NCBI GenBank assembly: GCA_002421995.1
Contig: DISP01000043.1
Span: forward strand, 1-63,427
Length of the DNA stretch: 63,427 nucleotides
From: Bacteroidales bacterium UBA6207
GTDB taxonomy: Bacteria; Bacteroidota; Bacteroidia; Bacteroidales; F082
Reading direction: 5' to 3'
The position numbers were made by a program, and so were the translations under genes. This document shows positions 17,781 through 26,371 of the stretch, piece by piece (position 1 is the first letter of the stretch; each line of letters begins with the position of its first letter). The notes under the pieces were generated by a model. That model saw nothing but the letters and a program-made list of their open reading frames with translations, did no database searches and was not told the origin of the DNA.

Positions 17781-18458
17781 ATGGCAATAGACATTGTTCA
17801 ATACCTGAATGAAAAACAATCAGAGGCAGGGAGGGCTAAAAAATCAGGTTTGCCTTTTATAACCATTTCGAGGGAAACCGGCTGCCACAGCAAAATGATT
17901 GCACAGTTGCTGCAAAAGGAAATTCAAAAATTAAGCAACCAAAAATGGCGTATTGTTTCAAAAGAAACCATCTTTGAAGCTGTCAAGGATTTGGAAATCA
18001 ACCCGCAGCAGCTCAATTATGTTCTCGACGCAGCACAGAAAAGTCATCTGGAAGAAATTCTGATGGCATTTGGTGAAAGCAGATACAAAAGCTACAAAGC
18101 AGTCAGGAAAACACTGATGGACACCATTGGCAGTTTTGCTGCAGAAGGAAACAATATCATCATTGGCAGAGCAGGAGCGCTGATAACTGCGGGCATCCGC
18201 GCCGGCATTCACATCAGGCTGACAGCATCAAGGGATTGGCGCACAAAGAGTATCAGCACACAACAGGGCATCAGCCAAGATGCTGCTGCGCTTTTTGTGG
18301 ATGAAACGGATGAAAAACGGCGAAAACTTTTCAAGGATTTCAGCGGCAACGATCCCGACAATTCGCTTTTCGACCTGGTGATTAACAATGAGCGAATATC
18401 AGATGAAGATGCTGTTCAACTGATCATCAAGCTTATGGAACAAAGAAAATGCTGGTAA
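17781..18458 (+). CDS. Cytidylate kinase-like family protein
   Basis: 225 residues. The start PFITISRETGCHSKMIAQLL corresponds to the ISRxxGSGGxxIA loop of the cytidylate-kinase-like family, a divergent P-loop. The rest follows the nucleotide kinase plan: IIIGRAGALI, the helical lid, IHIRLTASRDWR, then SLFDLVINNERIS with the typical D-L-x-I-N core. The glycines expected in the phosphate loop are replaced by Cys-His-Ser. The substrate is unknown; canonical cmk genes look different. No exact -7 match is seen. Confidence 0.85.
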   Translation: MAIDIVQYLNEKQSEAGRAKKSGLPFITISRETGCHSKMIAQLLQKEIQKLSNQKWRIVSKETIFEAVKDLEINPQQLNYVLDAAQKSHLEEILMAFGESRYKSYKAVRKTLMDTIGSFAAEGNNIIIGRAGALITAGIRAGIHIRLTASRDWRTKSISTQQGISQDAAALFVDETDEKRRKLFKDFSGNDPDNSLFDLVINNERISDEDAVQLIIKLMEQRKCW

Positions 18459-18520
18459 GACCACACGTTAAATTTCATAAGTCCTTAAAATTAAGGTCGC
18501 TATGGTATTGCCGGGTTGTT

Positions 18521-19705
18521 TTATTGCTTCACGAACTTCAGCATTGAAACGGCAGATCCGTTTGAAACCTTTACAAAATAGATGCCTCCGGCCAAAGTAT
18601 GCACATCTAAATTTTTGAATGTTTCCTTCATTTCAGCACGAAAAATTTCGTGCCCCGAAAGGTTATAGATTGAAACAAAAACAGCAGTGTTTGACTCAAA
18701 TACTTTGATGGTAATTTTGTCAGCGACCGGATTTGGATAAATTTGGAATAAAACACCATCGGCAGCATTTTCATTGGTATTTGTCATCAGGTATTCCAGG
18801 TCACATCCCCAGATTCCCTGATAGCCTTTGGCCGCAAATAGTGTTGCTCCATTGTCTGTCAATGCATACGTCCATGCGCCCAGACCGGTAAAATCCCAGA
18901 AAGCATTGTTGTTTCCGAGCTTATAAACACCGGTTTCGCCACACAGAAAGAGCAGATCATTGACTTTATAAAACATTTTGAACTCGCCATAGTATTCATA
19001 ACCATATGGATTCCAAAGCTGTGTGAGTCCGCCACAAACTTTTGCGACAGTGCCTGTTGAAAGTGTTTTCCGGTAAACCCCTCCTTTTGACGCAGCAAAT
19101 GCCAAATCGCCAAAGAGCCCGACAGCAGTAAATTCAAAATTGGTATTGTTCCAAACCGACCAGTTAAGGCCCATATCCGTACTTTCGGCCACACCATTAT
19201 AGCCTGCAAGCAAAATTCGATTTCCATCAAAATCGAAATCGTAAACGCCGCCTACCGGGCTTGTTTCACAAACTATTGTCCAGCTGTTGTCGTTGAAACT
19301 TCTGCGGTAGATACCAAAAGCACCTTCAACCAAGAGCAAATCTCCATGGACACAAATTTTATCCGGTTTTCCGGCCGGAAGGCCTTCATTGAAGGTGGTC
19401 CAACCCGACATATTTTTTGGCGACCTGAAGATACCATCAGGCGTACAGGCATAAACAAAAGTGCCGTCGTGTGTCAAATGAAGCACCTCATTGGATTGTG
19501 TAAAATTGCCCGGATCCCATGTTAAACCATGATCCGAAGAAACAAGCAGGTTGACCGGACCAAATAGGGTTTGACCCGCCAGTACTTTGTTATCAAAGGC
19601 AGAAATTGCTACATTCGGACAAAAATCGTTGTTCAGAAGTGCCCATTGACTGTGCAATTCAAGGGACAGCAAGCTTATGAACAAGAAGGTCGCTATCTTT
19701 TTCAT
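18521..19705 (-). CDS. T9SS-sorted secreted protein with BNR/Ycf48-like propeller
   Basis: 394 residues. A signal peptide (LELHSQ) is followed by repeats of the sialidase/photosynthesis-stability type (LLVSSDHGLTWDPGN, AESTDMGLNWSVWNN, GIFRSPKNMSGWTTF, GVYRKTLSTG), a beta-propeller pattern. A C-terminal T9SS sorting domain begins at IYPNPVADKITI and ends MLKFVKQ. The catalytic residues of a real sialidase are not evident, so it is likely a binding or structural surface protein. The start is ATG 19705 (MKKIATF); the 11 residues upstream of it lack a sensible leader. Confidence 0.85.
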   Translation of the reverse strand: MKKIATFLFISLLSLELHSQWALLNNDFCPNVAISAFDNKVLAGQTLFGPVNLLVSSDHGLTWDPGNFTQSNEVLHLTHDGTFVYACTPDGIFRSPKNMSGWTTFNEGLPAGKPDKICVHGDLLLVEGAFGIYRRSFNDNSWTIVCETSPVGGVYDFDFDGNRILLAGYNGVAESTDMGLNWSVWNNTNFEFTAVGLFGDLAFAASKGGVYRKTLSTGTVAKVCGGLTQLWNPYGYEYYGEFKMFYKVNDLLFLCGETGVYKLGNNNAFWDFTGLGAWTYALTDNGATLFAAKGYQGIWGCDLEYLMTNTNENAADGVLFQIYPNPVADKITIKVFESNTAVFVSIYNLSGHEIFRAEMKETFKNLDVHTLAGGIYFVKVSNGSAVSMLKFVKQ

Positions 19706-19845
19706 AATCAAATTTTTACTCTCATAAAAATATGTCAATCCATGAAAAAAGCCAATAAAATTTTTTTTTAATCAATAAGTTTTACCCTAATTTGAAAGAC
19801 CAAAGCCCCTGCGCGGGCCGCTTGGTTTGTAATCTGCATTTTCGG

Positions 19846-19853
19846 TACCTTTG
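19846..19853 (+). promoter_or_regulatory. -7 promoter element (TACCTTTG)
   Basis: An exact TAnnTTTG match overlapping a potential in-frame TTG start at 19851. It therefore fixes the downstream gene's start at ATG 19872. Confidence 0.5.
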
Positions 19854-19871
19854 CACACAACATCTACACAA

Positions 19872-20891
19872 ATGTTAAAAGGAGCATCAACTGCAAAAAA
19901 TCTGTATCTCATCTTGCCACTGTTTTTACTTATTGCTCATGTTTCCTGCAGTCGAAAAGCAGACAAAGAGGAAAGCCGGAAATATCTGCGGGCATTTGAT
20001 GCCGAGATAAGCAATCACACCCGAAAAATTGTTGGCTCGCGGAGTTTTGAGGCCATCCGGAAACTTTTGTATTTGCCGGGCACACCCCTGCCGATGATAT
20101 CACACAACATCAAGCTGAGCCCTGACAGTATAACGGCTTACAGTCTGGAAAAAGCAAGTGGTTGTTATTCATTTGATGCACAAAACCAGCAGTGGTTTTC
20201 AACAAAAGCAGGCACCGACAGTATCCCCTTGCAATTGCTATTCAATGACCGGGAGGGAGATGCGTTGGAGTTTCAATTGCTTGAATACACCGAGTCGGTT
20301 TCTGCTCTTGGCATGACCATCCCTACACGCATGAAAGCCAGATTACTTGATACAAAACATCAATTACTCGGTCTTGAATACCGGTCAACCCTTCGGGAAG
20401 GCTTTCCTGAAGAAGCCTGGTTGAAACTGAATTTGGCCGCATATGAATGCAATTTTGAGCTTTCAACAAAGTTTACTGGCCGAAAATCAGCCGATGTTGA
20501 AATACAGCTCCTTATCTCAAAAGATAACACACAGCTAATCAGATCAATGCTCAGCGCCGAAACCACAATAGGAGACCACGGCACACTTTATTACAACAAT
20601 TTGAGTGCAACTATAGAGGCATTTCCACTGCGTGTTTCGTTGCAGTCGGATTATTCTGCCGAAAAAATGGCCCGAAACGACTTTTTCGACAATTGGAACA
20701 AGCTGAGTTCGATCCAGGTGAAAACACAGGAAGGCGTTTTGCTCGGCAATATCATGGTCAGGCGTTTGCCCGATTCGGACAGAATAAACCTGATGATGCA
20801 TTACAATGATGGTTCGGAGGAGAACCTCGAAGAATTAATGCTTCTGATAAAAGCAATTCTAAATGTGAAGATTGTGCACTATTCCGACTGA
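19872..20891 (+). CDS. Exported protein of unknown function, possible lipoprotein
   Basis: 339 residues. The N-terminus NLYLILPLFLLIAHVSCS is a signal sequence with a Cys at its end; the residues before the Cys (H-V-S) are a poor lipobox, so lipidation is uncertain. The body holds two similar-length halves rich in beta strand (LQLLFNDREGDALEFQL, DVEIQLLISKDNTQLI). No enzyme motif is recognised. It converges on the GH29 gene with one base between the stops. Its neighbours give no clear clue to function. Confidence 0.7.
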   Translation: MLKGASTAKNLYLILPLFLLIAHVSCSRKADKEESRKYLRAFDAEISNHTRKIVGSRSFEAIRKLLYLPGTPLPMISHNIKLSPDSITAYSLEKASGCYSFDAQNQQWFSTKAGTDSIPLQLLFNDREGDALEFQLLEYTESVSALGMTIPTRMKARLLDTKHQLLGLEYRSTLREGFPEEAWLKLNLAAYECNFELSTKFTGRKSADVEIQLLISKDNTQLIRSMLSAETTIGDHGTLYYNNLSATIEAFPLRVSLQSDYSAEKMARNDFFDNWNKLSSIQVKTQEGVLLGNIMVRRLPDSDRINLMMHYNDGSEENLEELMLLIKAILNVKIVHYSD

Positions 20892-20892
20892 T

Positions 20893-22344
20893 TTATTTCA
20901 CGAATTTGAAAACCAGGGCCGGACTGTTGTTTGTTTTCATTTTCGCGCCTGCTTTTGTCTTCAACCACAGCTTTCCATCCTTCCTAACGATTCCGGCTTT
21001 GATTGAGCTGCCCAACAGGCTTATTTTACAGCCATTCACCGGCAATCCGGCATCAAGAGGGATCAAGTCCGGCAGCACTTCTTCAGGCTGTAGCAAATAA
21101 ATCAGGTACCATGCGTTCGCATTCTTAGATTTTGTAAAGCATTGGTTACCTGTCTGATAAGGTTTCATTATCTCGGTTGCATAAATTGCTTCACTGTTAA
21201 CTTTCATCCACGCTCCAATTTCATTCAAACGGGTGTAAACCTCCGGAACAAAATCACCTGTTTTATCGGGACCAACACCCAACAGCAGGTTTCCACCTTT
21301 TGCCACCACTTTTGCGAGGGTGTGAATGGCCCAATATTTTGACTTATATGTTTCGGATAAGTTGGTGCTATACCAGTTGTCGCCAAGCGTTATGCAGCTT
21401 TCCCACGGATAGTCAGGCACATCAGCAGGAATCTGTTGCTCAGGAGTGCGGTAGTTTTCAAACTCACCATGCACAGTGCGGTCCACGATAAGAATTCCCG
21501 GTTGTTTTTTGCGTGCCATCGAAGCAATAGCAGGCATTCCAATATCCTGAATCCATTGGTTTTTTCCGATCCAGGGCAGTGTTTCTGGTGTGAGCGAACC
21601 GGCAGGACGCACCCAACCGCCATCGAGCCACAACAGATCTATAGCACCATAATCAGACATGAGCTCAGCAATCTGTCCAAATGTAAATCGTTTAAAACGC
21701 TCCCACTTTTCGGGATATTTTGTTGGGTCGTAGTTCACATTCCTGTCGAGGGGCGGAAATTTTGGCCACCAATAATCATTGTTGTGCCAATCGGGCTTGC
21801 TGAAATAGGCACCAATGGCCAGTCCCTGCGCCCTGAAAGCATTAAAAACTTCGTTTGTTACATTGCTTCCCGGGTGCGAGGCAAAACGGCTTGCTGCATC
21901 AGTAATCTTGTAATCAGTAAGTTTGCTGTCGAACATACAAAAACCATCGTGATGTTTTGTCGTGAAAACCACATAACGCATACCGGCCTCTTTTGCCGCA
22001 CGCGCCCAGCCCTCAGGGTTAAATTTTTCAGGATAAAACTCCTGACGAATATTTTCATACGCCTGACCATAGGCAAAATAATCATTGGCATACTGGCCTT
22101 TTCGTTCGCACCACGGTTCATCTTCGGGGCACAGGCTCCAGCTTTCGACGACTCCCCACTCGCTGTAGGCTCCCCAGTGAATGATAATTCCAAACTTCCA
22201 GTCTTGCCATTCGTGCAATTTGTTTGAAACCAAGCTGTCGGCAGGCCATTGATAAGGATGCTGTTCGGTTTGTCCGTCAAGCCTCACAGCAAAAGCGAGT
22301 GCCAGCAGTGTGATAAGCAGAAGATGTTTCATTGAATGATGCAT
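20893..22344 (-). CDS. Secreted alpha-L-fucosidase, GH29 (second copy)
   Basis: 483 residues (479 from the second Met at 22332), with a signal peptide in the first 25 residues. GH29 features: WKFGIIIHWGAYSEWG, VVFTTKHHDGFCMF, and the expected nucleophile Asp241 in IDLLWLDGGW. The C-terminal beta domain is complete and contains no insertion, unlike the copy at 2418-4220. The two copies are quite divergent (for example FIHWGIYSVPS versus IIHWGAYSEWG), so they probably belong to different GH29 subgroups and linkages. It is transcribed alone from a -7 element at 22355-22362. Confidence 0.93.
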   Translation of the reverse strand: MHHSMKHLLLITLLALAFAVRLDGQTEQHPYQWPADSLVSNKLHEWQDWKFGIIIHWGAYSEWGVVESWSLCPEDEPWCERKGQYANDYFAYGQAYENIRQEFYPEKFNPEGWARAAKEAGMRYVVFTTKHHDGFCMFDSKLTDYKITDAASRFASHPGSNVTNEVFNAFRAQGLAIGAYFSKPDWHNNDYWWPKFPPLDRNVNYDPTKYPEKWERFKRFTFGQIAELMSDYGAIDLLWLDGGWVRPAGSLTPETLPWIGKNQWIQDIGMPAIASMARKKQPGILIVDRTVHGEFENYRTPEQQIPADVPDYPWESCITLGDNWYSTNLSETYKSKYWAIHTLAKVVAKGGNLLLGVGPDKTGDFVPEVYTRLNEIGAWMKVNSEAIYATEIMKPYQTGNQCFTKSKNANAWYLIYLLQPEEVLPDLIPLDAGLPVNGCKISLLGSSIKAGIVRKDGKLWLKTKAGAKMKTNNSPALVFKFVK

Positions 22345-22354
22345 TTATATGGCA

Positions 22355-22362
22355 AAGGTAAG
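22355..22362 (-). promoter_or_regulatory. -7 promoter element (TACCTTTG) for the second GH29 gene
   Basis: An exact TAnnTTTG match 10 bases upstream of the first Met and 22 bases upstream of the second Met at 22332, favouring the second. Confidence 0.5.
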
Positions 22363-22467
22363 GATTGCATTCAATCACAACATGTTCAATATTGAACAAT
22401 AAAGCCACGTAATCAAGGTTTATCTGTTCAAAAAGCGGTATTTTGTGAAACAATTCACATAATTTGT

Positions 22468-22475
22468 TAGTTTTG
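22468..22475 (+). promoter_or_regulatory. -7 promoter element (TAGTTTTG) for argF
   Basis: An exact TAnnTTTG match 41 bases upstream of ATG 22517, with a TTTG at 22442-22445 as a possible -33 element (22-base spacer). Confidence 0.55.
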
Positions 22476-22516
22476 CAACGCATTCGCAATAGAAACCTAA
22501 TCACAAAATATTAGAT

Positions 22517-23518
22517 ATGGCTTTTAATCTCAGAAACCGTAACTTCCTGAAATTGTTGGATTTTACTCCACAGGAAATCAAATTCCTTCTCGACCTTTCG
22601 CTCGATCTTAAAAAGGCAAAATATGCCGGAACCGAACAACAGCGATTGAAAGGCAAAAACATTGCGTTGATCTTTGAAAAAGACTCAACCCGCACGCGTT
22701 GTGCTTTCGAGGTGGCTGCCCACGATCAAGGCGCCAATGTGACATATCTGGGGCCTTCAGGTTCGCAGATTGGCAAAAAAGAATCCATGAAAGACACTGC
22801 CCGTGTGCTGGGAAGAATGTATGATGGTATCGAATACCGTGGATATGGTCAAAGTATTGTTGAAGAGTTAGGCAAATATGCCGGCGTTCCTGTATGGAAC
22901 GGACTCACCAACGAGTTTCACCCCACGCAGATTCTGGCCGACTTTCTCACCATGATGGAACACAGTGATAAACCATTGCATCAGGTTGCCTTTGCATACT
23001 GTGGCGATGCCCGCAACAATATGGGTAATTCACTGATGGTTGGAGCCGCCAAGATGGGAATGGACTTCAGGGCAGTTGCTCCAAAGGCCAACTGGCCCGA
23101 AGAAACACTTGTGACCACCTGCCGTGAAATTGCAAAAGAAACCGGAGCTAAGATCACACTTACTGAAAGTGTTGACGATGGCGTGAAAGGTGTTGATTTT
23201 CTATACACTGACGTGTGGGTCTCGATGGGCGAACCCGACCATGTATGGGAAGAACGTATCAAACTTATGTTGCCTTACCAGGTAAATGGCGAGATGCTGA
23301 AAAAGACCGGTAATCCGAAAGTGAAATTTCTGCATTGTCTTCCTGCCTTCCACAACAGGGAAACAACAATTGGCGAGCATATCTACCAGAAATTTGGAGT
23401 GGAAGCCATGGAAGTGAACGACGAAGTGTTTGAATCGCCGGCATCCATCGTTTTTGACGAAGCCGAAAATCGCCTTCACACCATCAAAGCAGTGATGGTT
23501 GCCACTTTGGGCGCATAA
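22517..23518 (+). CDS. argF: Ornithine carbamoyltransferase
   Basis: 333 residues, matching the length of the Escherichia coli ArgI/ArgF and ArcB enzymes. It has the carbamoyl-phosphate motif STRTR at 57-61, YLGPSGSQIGKKES, HPTQ at 135-138, the ornithine loop DVWVSMGE at 232-239 and HCLPAFH at 273-279. It converts carbamoyl phosphate and ornithine to citrulline. The motifs are those of a plain ornithine enzyme, not the acetyl- or succinylornithine transcarbamylase that many Bacteroidota use for arginine synthesis. A biosynthetic or a catabolic (arginine deiminase) role are both possible; no arc or other arg genes are adjacent. A strong hairpin follows. Confidence 0.95.
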   Translation: MAFNLRNRNFLKLLDFTPQEIKFLLDLSLDLKKAKYAGTEQQRLKGKNIALIFEKDSTRTRCAFEVAAHDQGANVTYLGPSGSQIGKKESMKDTARVLGRMYDGIEYRGYGQSIVEELGKYAGVPVWNGLTNEFHPTQILADFLTMMEHSDKPLHQVAFAYCGDARNNMGNSLMVGAAKMGMDFRAVAPKANWPEETLVTTCREIAKETGAKITLTESVDDGVKGVDFLYTDVWVSMGEPDHVWEERIKLMLPYQVNGEMLKKTGNPKVKFLHCLPAFHNRETTIGEHIYQKFGVEAMEVNDEVFESPASIVFDEAENRLHTIKAVMVATLGA

Positions 23519-23543
23519 ATTATCGGGCTTAGCTTGTAAACAA

Positions 23544-23572
23544 AAACCCTTTGACTACAAATCAAAGGGTTT
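23544..23572. terminator. Bidirectional terminator-like hairpin between argF and the YwqK-like gene
   Basis: An 11-bp perfect stem (AAACCCTTTGA, 23544-23554, with its complement 23562-23572) and a 7-base loop, followed by TCTGTTTTCGTTT. An outer stem pairs 23531-23541 with 23581-23591 (one G-U). It lies between two convergent genes. Confidence 0.75.
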
Positions 23573-23631
23573 CTGTTTTCGTTTACAGGCTTACAATCTT
23601 GCAGGAATCGGTGTCTTTAACGCCTGATGCT

Positions 23632-23689
23632 TGAGCTTTAATTTTGAGGGCAATACATGTTCGGAATTAAAGACAAGGACTACTATTTA
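23632..23689. repeat. Short dispersed repeat, copy 2 (3' flank of the YwqK-like gene)
   Basis: Bases 23632-23651 are identical to 6595-6614. Bases 23661-23689 match 6689-6714 and begin at the minus-strand gene's stop codon. TGTCTTTAA at 23612-23620 is also the exact inverse of TTAAAGACA at 23667-23675, so this copy can fold on itself. Confidence 0.6.
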
Positions 23690-24129
23690 GCTATTGCTTC
23701 GGATTCTGTGATTGTGTTTCCGTCCTCATCCCACCAAATCCAGTCGTTGTTTCTGTTTCCATCTTTGTAGGTCCCCTCCATTTTCTTTTGTCCGCCGGGA
23801 TAAAAAAGCTTAGACTTCCCATGCCTGATTCCATTTTTGTAGGCTCCTTCGCTCCACAATGTGCCATCTTCATAGTAGTACTTCCACAAACCGTCACGCT
23901 GCCCGTTGACAAGTCTGCCCTCCATTTGCTTTTTTCCCGAAGGATAATACTCCACTTCGTCAACAAGAGTCGTATCCTGTTTGTGAACATTGGTGTGCAC
24001 AACTTTGGGCTGACCTCCATTGTAATGGCTTTTTATTACACCTTTACTTGTGGTATCGCCTGATTTTGGTGCACAAGCCGAAAACAGGATCAAAATCAGA
24101 ATCGAGATATAACCCGCTAAATACTTCAT
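23683..24129 (-). CDS. YwqK/MORN-repeat lipoprotein
   Basis: 148 residues. The lipoprotein signal peptide ends at ILFSACAPKS. Four or five MORN/YwqK-type repeats follow (DEVEYYPSGKKQMEGRLVNG, DGLWKYYYEDGTLWSEGAYKNG, HGKSKLFYPGGQKKMEGTYKDG, NNDWIWWDEDGN). Such repeats form beta hairpins; some relatives are annotated as toxin-antitoxin YwqK antitoxins, but no toxin is adjacent here and that label is not justified. The start is ATG 24129, 7 bases behind the dihydroorotase stop, so it is the last gene of a GT2-pyrC-lipoprotein operon. Confidence 0.82.
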   Translation of the reverse strand: MKYLAGYISILILILFSACAPKSGDTTSKGVIKSHYNGGQPKVVHTNVHKQDTTLVDEVEYYPSGKKQMEGRLVNGQRDGLWKYYYEDGTLWSEGAYKNGIRHGKSKLFYPGGQKKMEGTYKDGNRNNDWIWWDEDGNTITESEAIAK

Positions 24130-24136
24130 TATCAAT

Positions 24137-25495
24137 CTATCTGTTAAATAATAGTCTCGTTCCGTTGACTCCTTCAATTAATTCGTCATCCTCAAAAACC
24201 AGGTTTCCATTCACAAAAGTCTGTTTCACTGACGAGCCGAACTTATGGCCTTCAAAAGGTGACCATCCGCATTTATAACGCAGCTTATCGTGCTCAACCA
24301 GGGAGGGTTTGTTTAGATCAACCAATACCAAATCAGCATGATAGCCCTGACGAATGAATCCACGTCGGATTATATTAAAGGCGATAGCCGGATTATGAGC
24401 CATTCTCTGAACAATCTCTTCAAGCGTGATCATCCCTTTAAGGTAAAAGTCGAGCATGGCAGGCAAGGCATGTTGCACAAGCGGGCCGCCCGAAGGACTT
24501 TCGAAATAAGGACGCGATTTTTCCTCAAAACTATGCGGGGCATGATCTGTGGCAACCACATCGAGCCTGCCATCGCGCAGGGCTTCCCATAGCGCTTCCT
24601 GATCGCTCCGGCTTTTCACAGATGGATTCCATTTGATGAAATTGCCCTTTTTCGCATAATCGTGTTCGTTGAACCAAAGGTGGTGGATGCAAACTTCGGC
24701 TGTGATTTGTTTTTCGGCCAATGGTCTGTCGTTGGTGAAAAGCGACATTTCGGCAGCACTTGAAAGATGAAGCACATGAAGCCTGGTATTGTGCTTTGCA
24801 GCCAGCTCCACCGCACGCGAAGAAGATGCATAACATGCCTCGGCCGACCTGATCAAAGGATGAACAGAAGCCGGAGCGCCCATGGGATATAGCGCCCGGT
24901 ATTTTTGAAACGCGCTCTGCACAGTTGTCTCGTCCTCACAATGTGTAGCAACCAGAATTGGTGATGCAGCAAAGATTGCTTCGAGGGCTTTTTGGTCGTC
25001 AACGAGCATGTTTCCGGTGCTTGAACCCATAAATACTTTGATGCCACACACCTGCTGCGGATTCACTTTTTCTATTTCGGAAAGGTTGTTGTTGGAAGCA
25101 CCAAGGTAAAATGAATAGTTTGCAAGCGACTTTTCGGCTGCCAGCGCGAATTTTTCTTCAAGCAGTTCATTGCTCAAAGTGTTGGGAATGGTGTTGGGCA
25201 TCTCCATGAAACTCGTGATGCCACCTGCTACCGCTGCACGACTTTCGGTATACATATCGCCTTTGTAGGTGAGACCCGGCTCACGAAAATGAACCTGATC
25301 ATCAATCACACCGGGCAACAGGTGCAGACCTTTCGCTTCGACCTGTTGATAAACAGATGAGGTGAATTCCTGAGACATGGGCTCATCAAGCTGAAATATT
25401 TGATGAATGAGTCCATCTTTGATTGCAAGGTGACCCTCGAATGAGATTCCCTCATTGACGATCGTTGCGTTTTTAATGAGGTAATTCTTTTTCAT
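24137..25495 (-). CDS. pyrC: Dihydroorotase (class I, amidohydrolase)
   Basis: 452 residues from ATG 25495. Amidohydrolase barrel with VIDDQVHFREPGLTYKGD, the EMPNT loop, GIKVFMGSSTGNML (the position of the carboxylated Lys), THCEDE, LHVLHLSS and VVATDHAPHSFEEK. It closes N-carbamoyl-aspartate to dihydroorotate in pyrimidine synthesis. The first His of the HxH metal motif is Gln (Q67-V-H69); from memory this QVH form is widespread among Bacteroidota dihydroorotases, so it is probably a lineage trait and not a defect. It sits 23 bases behind the glycosyltransferase gene. Confidence 0.92.
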   Translation of the reverse strand: MKKNYLIKNATIVNEGISFEGHLAIKDGLIHQIFQLDEPMSQEFTSSVYQQVEAKGLHLLPGVIDDQVHFREPGLTYKGDMYTESRAAVAGGITSFMEMPNTIPNTLSNELLEEKFALAAEKSLANYSFYLGASNNNLSEIEKVNPQQVCGIKVFMGSSTGNMLVDDQKALEAIFAASPILVATHCEDETTVQSAFQKYRALYPMGAPASVHPLIRSAEACYASSSRAVELAAKHNTRLHVLHLSSAAEMSLFTNDRPLAEKQITAEVCIHHLWFNEHDYAKKGNFIKWNPSVKSRSDQEALWEALRDGRLDVVATDHAPHSFEEKSRPYFESPSGGPLVQHALPAMLDFYLKGMITLEEIVQRMAHNPAIAFNIIRRGFIRQGYHADLVLVDLNKPSLVEHDKLRYKCGWSPFEGHKFGSSVKQTFVNGNLVFEDDELIEGVNGTRLLFNR

Positions 25496-25518
25496 AACCA
25501 AAGTCTTCTTGTAAAGAA

Positions 25519-26256
25519 TCAGCTAACGGCTTTTATGCGGCCAATAAGACCCCGCCAACGAAGGTTAATAACACCAAAAATTGCTTCTTTGAAAATCTTT
25601 TTGTTCATCTTGCTGGTGCCAAGCGTACGGTCGGTGAAAATAATAGGCACCTCCTTTAGTACAAACCCTAAGCGCCAGGCCGTGTATTTCATCTCGATCT
25701 GAAAAGCATAACCAACAAATTTTACTTTATCCAACCGAATGGTTTCGAGCACTTTACGACGATAGCAAACAAATCCTGCTGTGGTATCTCTCACCTTCAT
25801 CCTGGTCACAAAGCGTACATAAGCCGATGCATAATACGACATCAGCACCCTTCCCATTGGCCAGTTGACAACGTTAACCCCTGTTATATAGCGCGATCCA
25901 ACAACAAGATCGGCACCTTCGGTGGAAGCAGCAAGATAAAGCCGTTCCAAATCAGCCGGATTGTGCGAGAAATCGGCATCCATTTCAAAAATATAACCAT
26001 AGTCACGCGCTAAGGCCCAGTGAAATCCGTGAATATAAGCAGTTCCCAGTCCAAGCTTGCCTTTGCGCTCTTCGATAAAGAGTTGATCAGGAAATTCTTT
26101 CATGAGATTTTTAACGATATCTGCCGTCCCGTCAGGGCTGTTGTCCTCAACGATAAGCACATGGAATGCTTTTTTCAGGCTGAAAACAGTGCGGATGATC
26201 TGTTCGATATTTTCCTTCTCGTTGTAAGTTGGAATGATGACGATGCTATCTGACAT
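25519..26256 (-). CDS. Polyprenol-phosphate mannosyltransferase-like GT2 glycosyltransferase
   Basis: 245 residues. Starts SIVIIPTYNEKENIEQII, with VEDNSPDGTADIV and the metal-binding EMDADFSHNP, then DTTAGFVCYRR and ITGVNVVNWPMGR: the dolichol-phosphate mannose synthase (DPM1) type of GT2. It lacks C-terminal membrane helices, like the soluble DPM1 class. It likely loads a sugar onto undecaprenyl phosphate on the cytoplasmic face for later export. The start is ATG 26256; the frame remains open to 26322 but those extra residues precede the conserved IIPTYNE strand without purpose. First gene of the GT2-pyrC-lipoprotein group. Confidence 0.9.
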   Translation of the reverse strand: MSDSIVIIPTYNEKENIEQIIRTVFSLKKAFHVLIVEDNSPDGTADIVKNLMKEFPDQLFIEERKGKLGLGTAYIHGFHWALARDYGYIFEMDADFSHNPADLERLYLAASTEGADLVVGSRYITGVNVVNWPMGRVLMSYYASAYVRFVTRMKVRDTTAGFVCYRRKVLETIRLDKVKFVGYAFQIEMKYTAWRLGFVLKEVPIIFTDRTLGTSKMNKKIFKEAIFGVINLRWRGLIGRIKAVS

Positions 26257-26371
26257 AAAAAGTGAAGGGAAAAGTTTAATGTATAACGTTGCAAAAGTGC
26301 AAAAAATGTTGCGAGGAAGCAAAAAATCTTATCAGTTACTTATTTTCAATCATTTACACTGAAAAACTATA

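Noticed and set aside
23683..24129. YwqK-like lipoprotein as antitoxin of a toxin-antitoxin pair
   Set aside because: No toxin gene is next to it. The repeats alone do not support that role.
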